A DNA stretch of 64,000 bases from JAYPWI01 sp964629575 (GTDB taxonomy: Bacteria; Actinomycetota; Acidimicrobiia; Acidimicrobiales; Poriferisodalaceae), in the NCBI GenBank assembly GCA_964629575.1, contig CAZVUM010000015.1:1-64000 (forward strand), read 5' to 3'. Positions 17,819-27,386 of this stretch are shown one piece after another (within the stretch, counting starts at the first letter, position 1; the number at the start of each line of letters is the position of its first letter). Both the position numbers and the translations under genes were made by a program. The notes beneath the pieces are model-generated. The model was not told the DNA's origin. It made no database searches and saw only the letters and a list, made by a program, of their open reading frames with translations.

Positions 17819-19105
17819 TCACGCGAGCTGCATTTCTGGAGACAGGAGCGTGACCGTCACCGCGTTTCGAAACTCATCGGTGGACCCGGCCGCTCGCTCG
17901 GCCGCGAGCTGATCCTCGATCGCGCGGCGCGAGGTGGGGCTCAACACCGGGATGCCCATCGCCCGTCGCAGCGATTCGACGGCGGTCGGAACCGGCTGGT
18001 CCACGATCTCCTGGAGATAGTCGTTCACATTCATCCGGTTGGCCACACGGCGCGCGAAATCGGCGCGCGACCACATGGCGATCGGTGAGATCCACTCGGC
18101 GTTGTTCCCCCAGCCCTCCGGCGTCAGGGGAAAGAACAACGACTGACCCATCGTCCCGACGTAGAGCTCCGGCTGGGTGTCGAAGACATCCAGCCGGGCC
18201 TGTGCGGTGCACGCCACAGACCAGTGGACGGGAGCGCGGACGAGTCCCTGCCGTGCTGTCGCCCCGTAGAACGCGTCGTGAGTGAAGATCGCCGAGAGGA
18301 GAACGCGCAGATCTCGACCCGCAACCAGATACGGCACCACGAGGTCGTCCACGACATGGCTCGGGGGATTGGGGTACGCGAAGTACGACCACAACTTGGT
18401 CGCGACGAAGCGGGCGCAGGCCTCTCGGCGAACACCGCCCACAATCTCGTCGATCACCTGCGGCCCATCCCAGCTGCGAACGATGCCGAAGATGGATTTC
18501 GAACCCGCATCGTGCTCTGACGGGGTGAAGCGATAGCTGCGGTAGCCGTCGGCCAACCCGTGACCGCTCCAGGCGCGGGCGGCTTCGATGATGTCGTGCT
18601 CGGTGTAGTGACCCGGGCTCAGCGTGTGGAGCTCCAGCAGCTCTCTGGCGTAGTTCTCGTTGGGACGCAGGGCTTCGTTGCGATGATTGTCGAGGTACAG
18701 CAGCATCGCTGGGCTGATCGAAGTCGAGTGGAGGAGAGCATCGAAGGTTCCGAGGCTCCCGCGACGCAACCGGTCGAGTAGATCGGCCGCCTGCCACGCG
18801 TGTTCGAGCTTGTTGGCGTTGACCGCGAAGTGCGAGTGCCAGAACAGCGCGAGATGCTCTTCGAGCGGCCGCGGAACGGTGAGCATCCTCTCGAACCACC
18901 AGCGCGTCAACCCGCGAATCTGCTCCCACATCGTGCCGCCCTCGACGGTGGCGTCGGCAGGTGGGGCCGGGGCCGGGTTGAGGTCGAAATCGAGAAGCAG
19001 ATCCACCGCGTCGGAGCGCGACACGGAAACCAGTGCGTCCACCACAGCCCAGTCGACACCGAAGCTCGTGCGCCGCACGAGGTGTTCGGCTTCAGCTCTC
19101 AGCAT
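17819..19105 (-). CDS. DUF1800 family protein (copy 2)
   Basis: 428 residues from ATG 19105, preceded by AGGAGAGG. A much longer upstream reading (to 19441) is not conserved and is rejected. Family features: AEHLVRRTSFGVDWAVVD, LALFWHSHFAVNAN, MLLYLDNHRNEALRPNENYA and ARELLELHTLSPGHY. It resembles copy 1 along its whole length. It heads the run of four genes (DUF1800-DUF1501-DUF1800-DUF1501) on this strand. Function unknown. Confidence 0.87.
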   Translation of the reverse strand: MLRAEAEHLVRRTSFGVDWAVVDALVSVSRSDAVDLLLDFDLNPAPAPPADATVEGGTMWEQIRGLTRWWFERMLTVPRPLEEHLALFWHSHFAVNANKLEHAWQAADLLDRLRRGSLGTFDALLHSTSISPAMLLYLDNHRNEALRPNENYARELLELHTLSPGHYTEHDIIEAARAWSGHGLADGYRSYRFTPSEHDAGSKSIFGIVRSWDGPQVIDEIVGGVRREACARFVATKLWSYFAYPNPPSHVVDDLVVPYLVAGRDLRVLLSAIFTHDAFYGATARQGLVRAPVHWSVACTAQARLDVFDTQPELYVGTMGQSLFFPLTPEGWGNNAEWISPIAMWSRADFARRVANRMNVNDYLQEIVDQPVPTAVESLRRAMGIPVLSPTSRRAIEDQLAAERAAGSTDEFRNAVTVTLLSPEMQLA

Positions 19106-19218
19106 CGATCCTCTCCTGTTGGCCCAGTCGGGACAGCGACGGCCTCGAACCCGCGGAGTGACGAAACCACGAGTCTGTCCCATAGACAATTGCAGCGCAC
19201 AAACGGTCGCGATGTACG

Positions 19219-20034
19219 TCAGGCCAGTTCTGCGAGCACCGCGTCGGCGAATTCGGGCCACGCGGAGGCCGCCCACGGGCCGAAGTCGTGATCGGTCAGA
19301 ACGACTACACCGCACGAGACCACGGGATCGACCCAGAAGAACCCGCCAGACCGACCGAAGTGGCCAAAGGTCGCGGCCGAGTTCGTCTGACCGGTCCAGT
19401 GCGGGCTCTTGGACCCCCTCAGTTCGACACCGAGACCCCAACCGTTGGGAACGTGGAGACCGAAACCGGGGAGAACCCCGGCAATCTCGGGGAAGACAGG
19501 GCTCATCAGCTGAACGCGTGTCTCTCGAGCAACGAGCTGGGGATCTGGACGTCTCAGCTCGTCCACGACGGCGGCAATGTCCAACGCCGACGCAAACCCC
19601 CCAGAAGCCGGCGAACCCTCCAGGCGAGCCGAGCCCATGCCGAGCGGTTCGAAGACGGCCTCGCGGAGGTAGTCCTCGAACGCCATGTCCGCCCGGGCGG
19701 CGACCACATCGGAGGCGAGCTCGTATGCCGCGTTGGAGTAGATGCGACGGGTCCCCGGCTCGGTCAACAGACGTCGTTGCTCAGGGCTGAGGCCAGACGA
19801 GTGCGACAAGAGGTGGCGCAGCGAGCTTCCTGGCGGACCGCACGGCTCGTCGAGTGAGACGATTCCCTCCTCGGCCGCCACGAGAACCGCCAGCGCGACG
19901 AGCGGCTTGGTGACCGACGCCAGCCTCAGTGGACGCTCGATCGGTCCTTTCGTGGAGCGCTGACCGCTGCTGTCCACCACGACGGCAGCGACCGTCGTGG
20001 CGGGCCAGTCATCGAGTCGTCGCAGGGCGTCCAC
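19219..20034 (-). CDS. Serine hydrolase of the class C beta-lactamase / esterase family
   Basis: 271 residues from GTG 20034. Active-site motif Ser40-Val-Thr-Lys43 (ASVTKP), second motif YSN near 105 (TRRIYSNAAYELA) and a third motif HFG (FGHFGRSGGFFWV) in place of the usual KTG, as in many esterase-like members. No signal peptide, so cytoplasmic. Likely an esterase or amidase of small molecules rather than a resistance enzyme. Its start faces the aroC start across 50 bp, so the promoters share that space. Confidence 0.82.
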   Translation of the reverse strand: MDALRRLDDWPATTVAAVVVDSSGQRSTKGPIERPLRLASVTKPLVALAVLVAAEEGIVSLDEPCGPPGSSLRHLLSHSSGLSPEQRRLLTEPGTRRIYSNAAYELASDVVAARADMAFEDYLREAVFEPLGMGSARLEGSPASGGFASALDIAAVVDELRRPDPQLVARETRVQLMSPVFPEIAGVLPGFGLHVPNGWGLGVELRGSKSPHWTGQTNSAATFGHFGRSGGFFWVDPVVSCGVVVLTDHDFGPWAASAWPEFADAVLAELA

Positions 20035-20084
20035 GGCCCGAACGTAGTGGGTATGGCGCTGTATGGGCTCTACCCTCGGTGGCG

Positions 20085-21170
20085 ATGGGCGGCAGCAGCT
20101 TTGGCGAGCGATTCCGGATCACCACCTTCGGTGAGTCACACGGCGGGGGCGTCGGCGTCATCGTCGATGGGTGCCCTGCGGGAATGAAGCTCGATGTCGC
20201 AGAGATCCAGGAAGAACTCAACCGCCGCCGCCCCGGTCAGAGCAGGTTGGTGACCCAGCGCCAGGAAGCCGACGAGGTGGAGATCTACTCCGGCATCTTC
20301 GAAGGAACCACCCTGGGGTCCTCGATCGGCATGCTCGTCCACAACACCGATGCCCGCCCTGGCGCGTACGACAACATGCGCGAGGTGTACCGGCCGAGCC
20401 ATGCCGACTACACCACGGAGGCCAAGTTCGGGCTGCGCAACTGGCAAGGGGGCGGGCGCGCGTCGGCGCGCGAGACCATCGGCAGGGTCGCCGCAGGAGC
20501 TATCGCCCGCAAGGTCGTGGCCGAACTCCACGGAACCGAGGTGATCGCGTGGGTGAGCGCCGTCGCCGACATCGAAACGAACATCGATACGCATGCGGTC
20601 ACCCGCGATCGGGTCGAGGCCGACCCCACCCGCTGCCCCAACCCCACCACGGCCGCGGCGATGACCGACGCGATCGACCGAGCCCGGCGCGATGGCGACT
20701 CGCTCGGCGGGATCGTCACGTGCGTGGCGCGGGGCATGGAGCCCGGCCTCGGTGAGCCGGTGTTCGACAAGCTCGACGCCGACCTCGCCGGCGCGCTGAT
20801 GTCGCTTCCCGCGGCAAAGGGCGTCGAGATCGGGTCCGGCTTCGCCGGAACGAAGATGACCGGGCGCCAACACAACGATGCCTTCGTTCCCGGACCCGAT
20901 GGGCGTCCCCGGACGGCGAGCAATCACAGCGGCGGCGTGCAGGGCGGAATCAGCAACGGCGAGGACCTCATCATGCGCGTGGCGTTCAAGCCGACCGCAA
21001 CGATCAGCTCACCGCAGGACACCGTCGACAGCGAGAACAACGCCACCGTCCTCGAAGCACGCGGCCGACACGATCCGTGTGTACTTCCTCGTGCCGTACC
21101 GATGGTCGAGGCGATGGTCTGTCTTGTTCTCGCCGATCACGCGCTGCGCCAGCGCACTGCACGCCTCTGA
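20085..21170 (+). CDS. aroC: Chorismate synthase
   Basis: 361 residues from ATG 20085 (MGGSSFGERFRITTFGESH); the longer reading upstream is unconserved. Conserved family segments: TFGESHGGGVGVIVDGCP (with the flavin-site His), LGSSIGMLVHN, NWQGGGRASARETIGRVAAG, PAAKGVEIGSGF and NHSGGVQGGISNGEDL. It converts 5-enolpyruvylshikimate-3-phosphate to chorismate using reduced FMN. Length equals the usual bacterial enzyme. No other aro genes are nearby, which is unusual because in many actinobacteria aroC sits beside aroK and aroB. Confidence 0.96.
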   Translation: MGGSSFGERFRITTFGESHGGGVGVIVDGCPAGMKLDVAEIQEELNRRRPGQSRLVTQRQEADEVEIYSGIFEGTTLGSSIGMLVHNTDARPGAYDNMREVYRPSHADYTTEAKFGLRNWQGGGRASARETIGRVAAGAIARKVVAELHGTEVIAWVSAVADIETNIDTHAVTRDRVEADPTRCPNPTTAAAMTDAIDRARRDGDSLGGIVTCVARGMEPGLGEPVFDKLDADLAGALMSLPAAKGVEIGSGFAGTKMTGRQHNDAFVPGPDGRPRTASNHSGGVQGGISNGEDLIMRVAFKPTATISSPQDTVDSENNATVLEARGRHDPCVLPRAVPMVEAMVCLVLADHALRQRTARL

Positions 21171-21194
21171 GGAATCGCGCGGCGCGACGCGGGA

Positions 21195-22046
21195 TCAGTC
21201 GTCGCGCTGTTCACGCAAGAAGCGCTGGAACTGCTCGGCGATGTCGTCGCCGGTCGGAAGGTCGTCCTCGACAGCCCGGTCGGCCTCCTCTTCGAGCTGA
21301 CGCACATAGGCCACGACCTCGGGATCGTCGGCGACGGCTGAGCCGACCCGTTCCTCCCATTCGAGCACGCTCGAGTCGAGATCGCCGTAGCTGGTTCGCA
21401 CACCGGTGACGTGCTCGAAACGCTGAAGCAGGGCGCGCGTGCCTTTGGGATTCGGCGGGCCGGCCACGTAGTGCGGAACGCCGACTCGAAGCGAGATCAC
21501 CGGGAGATCGGCGCGATCGAATGCGTCGTGCAGCGTCCCGATGATGCCGGTCGGCCCCTGATAGCTGGGGCGGTCGAGCCCGAGCCGGCGGGCGAGCTCG
21601 GGACTGGCTGCGGACCCCTTGACCGAGGCGGGTCGGGAGTGCGGAATGCCTGCGACCATGGCGCCGAGAGTGACCACCATCTCGCAGCCCGTGTCGGCGG
21701 CCAGCTCGATGACCGAGTCGCAGAAGGTGCGCCACCGCATTCGGGGCTCGATCCCCGCCAACAACACGAGGTCGTGGCCGGCGTCGTTCTCGATGGCGAA
21801 GCACTCCAGCGACGGCCAGCGGATCCTGCGATCGCCATCCGGCGCGATCTCCACGTGCGGACGGTTCTCCTGGAAGTCGAAGAACTCCTCGGGGTCGATG
21901 GCTGCGATACGCCGAGAGGGATGATGATCTCGCAACCACTGAATTGCCCCGGTTGCGCACTCCCCCGCGTCGAACCAGCCCTCGAAGGCCACCACCATCA
22001 GTGGCCTGCTGAGGCTCGGCGACTCGTCCCAGACCACCTCGCTCAC
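21195..22046 (-). CDS. PAC2 family protein
   Basis: 283 residues from GTG 22046, with GGGAGGACG upstream; an ORF extension to 22124 is unconserved. The PAC2 domain spans about 15-230 (MVVAFEGWFDAGECATGAI; MVVTLGAMVAGIPHSRPASV). A charged helical tail (EEEADRAVEDDLPTGDDIAEQF) follows. PAC2 proteins resemble proteasome-assembly chaperones; actinobacterial members are common and their role is unsettled. It is convergent with aroC. The upstream gene is LLM-type; no proteasome genes are in view. Confidence 0.85.
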   Translation of the reverse strand: MSEVVWDESPSLSRPLMVVAFEGWFDAGECATGAIQWLRDHHPSRRIAAIDPEEFFDFQENRPHVEIAPDGDRRIRWPSLECFAIENDAGHDLVLLAGIEPRMRWRTFCDSVIELAADTGCEMVVTLGAMVAGIPHSRPASVKGSAASPELARRLGLDRPSYQGPTGIIGTLHDAFDRADLPVISLRVGVPHYVAGPPNPKGTRALLQRFEHVTGVRTSYGDLDSSVLEWEERVGSAVADDPEVVAYVRQLEEEADRAVEDDLPTGDDIAEQFQRFLREQRDD

Positions 22047-22133
22047 TGCGCGTCCTCCCTCGAGCTCATCCACACACCCTGTCAGATCGCAGGCGGAACC
22101 GTGTGATCCCGGCCACGCCGGCACACCCTTCGC

Positions 22134-23051
22134 TCACTGCAACGCCTCCCGCACCTCGCCCAGCAGAGCCAGCGATTCGAGAGCGACGTCCTGGGGGACC
22201 GACATCTGCCGCACCGAGATGTCGGTGAACCCGACGTCGCGCCACTCAGCGAACCGTTCGGTGACCTCTTCGACGGAGCCGATCGCCAGATTCTCCGGCG
22301 CGATTCCGCGGTATCCCCCTTCGAGGATCGGCATGGCCGCCTCGCGGGCCGCGTCGGACGTCGCGGCCACGATCGCATCTTGTCGAAGGACCAGCTTCGG
22401 TTCGCCTGCGGTGCCCCCGTTGCGCTGCGCCGCCCCGTGGTGTTCGCGGTAGCGCGCCGCCAACTCGCGGCCGGCGTCGAACGAGAGGCCGGGGCTCGCG
22501 TACCAGGCTGCGCCGCAACGAGCGGCGCGAGCCAGGCCGACATCGGCGCCCGTACCGAACCACCACTCGACCCGCTCGGCGGGGCGGGGCGCGATCTGCG
22601 CGTCGACGATCCCGAAGCGTTCGGAGCTCACGGTCTCACCGACGAGAAGGGCGTCGACAATCCGGAAGGTCTCCTCGAAGTCACCCACTCGCGTGTCCAT
22701 CGTCTTGCCCATCGCGGCGAAGTCGGGCGCCCGGCTCCCGAGCCCCGTCTGCACGATGAACGGCCCGCTGTGGATGCTCGCGAGGGTGCCGATCTGTTCG
22801 GCGAGCAGCACCGGATTCCACAACGGGAGAAGGAAGAGGGCACCAGCGGGCCGCTCCTCCCACTCGGCGAGGAGGCGTCCGAGAATCGGAACGTTCTGGT
22901 AGTAAGGCACAGCGCTGGAGTGATGGTCACCGACGCCCAGATGGTCCAGGCCCGCCTGGTGCGCCGCACGAGCTCGTTCGATCATGAACCGAGCGCCGTC
23001 CCTGTGGTCGTCCACCCGGTGGGTGCTGCTGAGAGAGACACCGATCCTCAT
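22134..23051 (-). CDS. Luciferase-like monooxygenase family oxidoreductase (probably F420- or FMN-dependent)
   Basis: 305 residues from ATG 23051 (MRIGVSLSSTHR). TIM-barrel LLM pattern: HQAGLDHLGVGDHHSS near the N-terminus, PVLLAEQIGTLASIHSGPFIVQTGLGS in the middle, and a C-terminal EEVTERFAEWRDVGFTDISVR. In actinobacteria such proteins often use F420; the cofactor is not certain here. Its start is separated from the beta-propeller gene by a terminator hairpin. Substrate unknown. Confidence 0.82.
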   Translation of the reverse strand: MRIGVSLSSTHRVDDHRDGARFMIERARAAHQAGLDHLGVGDHHSSAVPYYQNVPILGRLLAEWEERPAGALFLLPLWNPVLLAEQIGTLASIHSGPFIVQTGLGSRAPDFAAMGKTMDTRVGDFEETFRIVDALLVGETVSSERFGIVDAQIAPRPAERVEWWFGTGADVGLARAARCGAAWYASPGLSFDAGRELAARYREHHGAAQRNGGTAGEPKLVLRQDAIVAATSDAAREAAMPILEGGYRGIAPENLAIGSVEEVTERFAEWRDVGFTDISVRQMSVPQDVALESLALLGEVREALQ

Positions 23052-23083
23052 GACCGCACGGTACCCCCGCCACGAACGACAGA

Positions 23084-23113
23084 GGCCGGGCACCCCGTGG
23101 AGGGTGCCCGGCC
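23084..23113 (-). terminator. Terminator hairpin after the beta-propeller gene
   Basis: Perfect 11-bp GC-rich stem, 23084-23094 with 23103-23113, and an 8-base loop. It is 34 bases beyond the stop of the minus-strand propeller gene, followed on that strand by a mildly T-rich stretch. Confidence 0.6.
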
Positions 23114-23147
23114 AGCCCGTCGGCTGATGGTTGCGAGAAGGACGAGA

Positions 23148-25286
23148 TCAGCCGACGGCGAATGGAACGAACACGCCCCGCTCCAGTGAGCCGAGGTCGG
23201 TGCCGAGAAGGCCACGATCCGACAGCGTGTAGAGCGTGTCGCCGACCACGACCGAGCGGCGGATCTGGGCCTGGTAGTCGTATTCGAACCAGCACTCGCT
23301 CTGGGTGATCTCTTCGCCGTCTTCGGCGAGCTCGATCCACTCCTCACAGAACTCGCGGGGCTCACCGTCGGTGTGGCTGATGCGGGCCCTCTCGTTCACC
23401 GAATCCTCGGTGACCTCGAGTGCAACGGCTCCGAAGAATGGCTCCTGCTCGCCCTCGCGGCCCCACTGGTAGACGTTGACGGGGAGCACGACGAGGTCCT
23501 CGGGAGCCCAGTGCAGGAACGCCCGTGCGTTGAACTCCGCTTCGGTCCAGCCGCCGGGGAGTGTCCACTGGGCGATCCGGGTGGGATCGCTCAGGTCGGA
23601 GATGTCGAACAGCGACACCTGCGTGCCCTGTGTCCGACCCTGCTCATCGGCGTCTTGACCCACGCCGAGGACGAGGTCGTTGCCCAGGGGATGGAGGTAG
23701 GCGGAGTAGCCGAGGATCTTGAGCTCGCCCAGAACCGTCGGGTTGGTCGGATCGCTCAGGTCGATCGTGTACAGCGGGTCGGTCTGGCGGAAGGTCACGA
23801 CCGTGGCGATGTCGCCCAGGTAGCGGACTGCGAAGATCCGCTCGCCACGCCCGAGATCACCGACCTGGCCCACCTGCACCAGCTCGCCGTCTTGCTGTTC
23901 GAGGACGCTGACAAAGCTCACGCTCCCGTCACCTCGGCCCCATTGGTCGAAGTCGGTGGTGGCGATGCGGAGGTACCCGTTGTGTTCGGAGAGCGAGAAC
24001 TGATTGAGCACCGAGCCGATGACCTCACCGGACGCCACGTAGTCGGTGCGGGTCGGGTCGCTGATGTCGAACTTGTGCACTGCGGTGGTCACCGGCGGCA
24101 GGTCGTCGACGGAATCGTCTGCGAACGCCTCCTCCATCACCCGCCAGTCGACCCAGCGAGTGGTTCCGACATACAGGCTTTCGGCCGAGGCGTACACGGT
24201 CTGGCCGTCGGCGAGCACCGACGTGGCGTCGATGGCGCCGGCGAGACCGTCACCGCTGAGGTCCAGAGTGACGACATTCAGCATCGAAAGGCCGCTGAAA
24301 TCGGTCGGGTGGTAGGCCCTGTCGCACTCCACGAGGCGACCCTCCCTCACCACACGGCCCTGGTCGTCCTCGAGGATGTAGTAGGGCAGCCAGTTGTCTG
24401 CGGTCGTGGAGCGAATCAGCTCCTCGTTGGCTTCCTGCGCTGTGCGCTCGGCCCGGAGACCGCCGCCCTCTGGGTAGTTCCACTGGATTCCCGTCGGCTG
24501 GCTCTGCACCACGATCCGCGCCACACCACCGACGAGTCGAGCGCTCAGGTACCACCCGTCGAGGTGCAGCTTCTGCACCACTTCAGGCCGGGAGCCGTCG
24601 CTGATGTCGATCTCCACCAGAACCGACGTCGGCGTGTAGAACCCCGGACCGAAGCGGGGCGAGGAGCTCGCGGGCCCGAAGGTGCTGTCGCCGTGAGCGA
24701 GAAGCAGAACCCGGTCCCCCACCAGGAACATGTCCTCGGCCCAGATGCCGTCCACGAACGTCGAACCGAGGAGCACCGGCTCGGACCCGGTCACGTCGAC
24801 GACGTAGAGGTTGCCCTGGGCCAAGGCGACGATCCGGCGACCGTCCGTCTTGACCAGGTCCGGTTCGTCGACGCCCACCTCCTGGACGTTGGTGGTGCTG
24901 AAGTCGACCCCTGCCTCGCCGCCAGCAGCCTGCGGAACCGCGGCGGTCGCCCGTGCTGCGCCGTCCGAGGCGGAGTCGTCCATCACGGCGCTCTCCAAGG
25001 CGTCTTGCGAAAGGCCTCCGTCCTCGGCGATTCCGAAGAAGCCGCCCCCGTCGAGGCCCCAGGGGCCCACCATCTCGAGCGCTCGGTCCTGCATGTGGGT
25101 GAGGAAGTCGGTGCAGGCGTCGAAGCGGGTCAGCGCGGACGCGAGGGTGATGTCGGTCCCTGGCCGGCCGAGCTCGATGGTGCGATCGTCCTGATCGTCG
25201 CGGGCGTCGGGGTCGGTGATCCCACCCCCCGAGCACGCTGCTCCGAGGATGATCAACGCCAGACAAGCGGTGAGGATCTTCTTCAT
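23148..25286 (-). CDS. Secreted beta-propeller domain lipoprotein
   Basis: 712 residues from ATG 25286 with GGAGG upstream. Lipoprotein signal MKKILTACLALIILGAAC (lipobox LGAAC, Cys18). The mature part matches the architecture of proteins annotated as C-terminal beta-propeller secreted proteins: VGVDEPDLVKTDGRRIVAL, LGDIATVVTFRQTDPLYTIDL, SDPTNPTVLGELKILGYSAY and LHPLGNDLVLGVGQD. These form blades built around a repeated DLSDP-PT-LGE phrase. It is anchored outside the membrane; the function of the family is unknown. An unknown gene 48 bp upstream on the same strand may share its transcript. Confidence 0.85.
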   Translation of the reverse strand: MKKILTACLALIILGAACSGGGITDPDARDDQDDRTIELGRPGTDITLASALTRFDACTDFLTHMQDRALEMVGPWGLDGGGFFGIAEDGGLSQDALESAVMDDSASDGAARATAAVPQAAGGEAGVDFSTTNVQEVGVDEPDLVKTDGRRIVALAQGNLYVVDVTGSEPVLLGSTFVDGIWAEDMFLVGDRVLLLAHGDSTFGPASSSPRFGPGFYTPTSVLVEIDISDGSRPEVVQKLHLDGWYLSARLVGGVARIVVQSQPTGIQWNYPEGGGLRAERTAQEANEELIRSTTADNWLPYYILEDDQGRVVREGRLVECDRAYHPTDFSGLSMLNVVTLDLSGDGLAGAIDATSVLADGQTVYASAESLYVGTTRWVDWRVMEEAFADDSVDDLPPVTTAVHKFDISDPTRTDYVASGEVIGSVLNQFSLSEHNGYLRIATTDFDQWGRGDGSVSFVSVLEQQDGELVQVGQVGDLGRGERIFAVRYLGDIATVVTFRQTDPLYTIDLSDPTNPTVLGELKILGYSAYLHPLGNDLVLGVGQDADEQGRTQGTQVSLFDISDLSDPTRIAQWTLPGGWTEAEFNARAFLHWAPEDLVVLPVNVYQWGREGEQEPFFGAVALEVTEDSVNERARISHTDGEPREFCEEWIELAEDGEEITQSECWFEYDYQAQIRRSVVVGDTLYTLSDRGLLGTDLGSLERGVFVPFAVG

Positions 25287-25334
25287 GTGGGGAACCTCCG
25301 AGTGGGTCGTCTGGGAATGAGACGACGTCACCGA

Positions 25335-25856
25335 TCAGCGTGGTTCCACTCCGAGGTTACGAAACCATGACAGGTGACACGGCGAGGTCGGTTTGACCGC
25401 GCCGCCATACCAGTCGACCGCACGCTCCTCGAGTCGACAGCCTTCTCCCCGAAGGTGAGCGTCCAGCTGATCGAGATCCCATACGGCGATCGGAGTCGTC
25501 GACACCGTGTCACCCACGAACTCGATGCGAGTGGCTCGATCGCCATCACCCACGACGAGGCTCACTCGTTCGTGCTCCACCTCGACGGGAATCGGCTCCG
25601 GCCCGCTGGGCATCAGCGACGCTTCGACGAGCACGAGCCCTCCATGGCGAACGCCTCCGGCGAGGTGAGGCCGCGGTGCGACCGAGGCGGAATCGCGGAG
25701 CCACAGAGCCGCATCGACATCGGTGACCGAACCACCGACTTCCACGGTCAGCCCGGCCGATTGGAGCCGTTCGAACAGCTGAACGTCGGCACCCCGGACG
25801 TACACGCGCTCGAGCCCGCGAGAGACGCACCACTCCACGACAGCTGCGTCGGACAC
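25335..25856 (-). CDS. Unknown protein upstream of the propeller lipoprotein
   Basis: About 173 residues from GTG 25856 (VSDAAVVEWCVSRGLERVYV). The minus-strand frame stays open upstream, but the region before this start does not look like protein. Alternating beta/alpha character: YVRGADVQLFERLQSAGLTV, GGVRHGGLVLVEASLMPSG, and WDLDQLDAHLRGEG near the end. No motif recognised. It precedes the propeller gene by 48 bp in the same direction. The plus-strand reading of this region looks like a shadow. A real gene is likely; start uncertain. Confidence 0.5.
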   Translation of the reverse strand: MSDAAVVEWCVSRGLERVYVRGADVQLFERLQSAGLTVEVGGSVTDVDAALWLRDSASVAPRPHLAGGVRHGGLVLVEASLMPSGPEPIPVEVEHERVSLVVGDGDRATRIEFVGDTVSTTPIAVWDLDQLDAHLRGEGCRLEERAVDWYGGAVKPTSPCHLSWFRNLGVEPR

Positions 25857-25908
25857 CAGCCCACAGTACCGGCGTAAACCCGGGGCCCTCCGGGTCGACC
25901 GGATCGGG

Positions 25909-27336
25909 ATGGCGAGGATCGCGCGCGCCCTGTGGAGCTTCACGGCGAGCGCCGTCGCCCTCGCCGCGTGCTCCATCACCGAACCGCTGACGGCGCCGCC
26001 GACGACGACCGAGCCACAACTCGGCGTCGACGGGTTGGCCCTCACCGACGGTTCGTCGGCGCTGCGAACCATCTCGTTCGACGAGTACACGGCTGCCCTC
26101 GACGACCTCGGCGCCTGCATGGTGGAGGCGGGAGGAGCGCTCACGGGCCGGATCCTCGACCCGGTGACCGGCCTGTACATCTACGACTACGACCCCGCGT
26201 ACGAGCAGATCCATCAGGACTGCTACGCGACACACCTGGCGACGGTGGAGGATCTCTACCGAGCCGGGCCGCGAGACGACAGTGTCGTCGGTGACTTCGA
26301 AGAGGGACCGGCGGGCGTCCTCGGAGACCTGGCCGACGACAGTTGGGTCCGTCTGCTCGCCACGGTGCCAGACGCCCCCGAGACGCGATTCAACCCTGTC
26401 GTTCTCATCGACCTCGCGAGGACGAGAACCGCCCACGACATCGCCCTTCCCGGCGCCGGCGCTTCTGATCAGGCCGTCGTCGACTACATGGCCGAGCTCA
26501 CCAACCAGGCCGGGCTACTGCCGATCGGGCCAATGGCCTCGTTCGGGCGCCGAACCACACCGACCGCGATGCGGCTCGAGGTCGGCTTCGACAGCCGGAC
26601 GTGGGATCAACTCATCGAGGCCGGCGCCGGCGACGCGATCCACCTCGCGGTGGTCGGACGCTTCGATCCCGCATCGATCGACGAAGCGGTCGAGCGGGAT
26701 CCCGTGTGGAGCGAGCTCCTCACGACGCTCAGCCACGACGCGCACACCATCTACGAATGGGGAGCCGATGGGGGCCTCGACCTCGAGCGCAGGACTCCTG
26801 TCCGTCCGATCGGCGAACACCGCAGGCTCGCCGTGTCCGGACGCCACCTGCTGTGGTCCCGCTTCACGGCGGTGGTGGAGGACGCACTCGACGCCATCGA
26901 TGGCAATCGGCGAACGTTGGCCGATGTGCCCGAGCTCCGGCGCCTCGGAGAGTTCGCCGACGAGCAGGGACTCCTGTCCGGGCTGATGACGATGCGGCTC
27001 ACCCCCTACATCGGATACGCAGACAACGGCCGCATCGAAAGTGTGCTCCTCGACCAGCCCGTCGCCCTGATGTTCGCCGATGGGGTGGACGAGAAAGGTC
27101 CGCACATGAGCGTGGTGCTCCTCTACGACTCCGCCGACAGCGCCGCCGACAACCTCGAACGCTTCGAGCTCCGAATCGCCGACACCGCTGCGACGACCGT
27201 CGCGGAGGAGACGTTCGTTCCGCTCGACGAGCCGCGGGAATACGAGATCGTGCAACTGGACGACATCGTCTACGCACGTGTCTACAAGACACGCGACAGC
27301 CTCCCGCCGCCCCTGACGATCGTCCGCCTCGGGTGA
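25909..27336 (+). CDS. Putative lipoprotein, unknown function
   Basis: 475 residues from ATG 25909. Lipoprotein signal: MARIARALWSFTASAVALAAC, with Cys21 in a lipobox-like LAAC. The mature protein is acidic; early on it has a conserved-looking DDLGACMVEAGG and a second Cys-containing segment (IHQDCYATHLATVEDLY), which may form a disulfide. A long domain of about 300 residues has no motif I know. It is separated from azlC by 50 bp on the same strand. Extracytoplasmic location is well supported; function is not. Confidence 0.65.
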   Translation: MARIARALWSFTASAVALAACSITEPLTAPPTTTEPQLGVDGLALTDGSSALRTISFDEYTAALDDLGACMVEAGGALTGRILDPVTGLYIYDYDPAYEQIHQDCYATHLATVEDLYRAGPRDDSVVGDFEEGPAGVLGDLADDSWVRLLATVPDAPETRFNPVVLIDLARTRTAHDIALPGAGASDQAVVDYMAELTNQAGLLPIGPMASFGRRTTPTAMRLEVGFDSRTWDQLIEAGAGDAIHLAVVGRFDPASIDEAVERDPVWSELLTTLSHDAHTIYEWGADGGLDLERRTPVRPIGEHRRLAVSGRHLLWSRFTAVVEDALDAIDGNRRTLADVPELRRLGEFADEQGLLSGLMTMRLTPYIGYADNGRIESVLLDQPVALMFADGVDEKGPHMSVVLLYDSADSAADNLERFELRIADTAATTVAEETFVPLDEPREYEIVQLDDIVYARVYKTRDSLPPPLTIVRLG

Positions 27337-27386
27337 GGCGGCGGGAGCGTTGGCCGGGCGGACCCACGCCCTGACAAGCTCAGCGA

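Noticed and set aside
19105..19441. N-terminal extension of DUF1800 copy 2
   Set aside because: Arg-rich random-looking sequence; the ATG at 19105 has a strong ribosome site and matches copy 1.
23373..25370. 665-codon frame antisense to the propeller lipoprotein
   Set aside because: The minus-strand gene has a signal peptide, a ribosome site and family motifs; this one has none.
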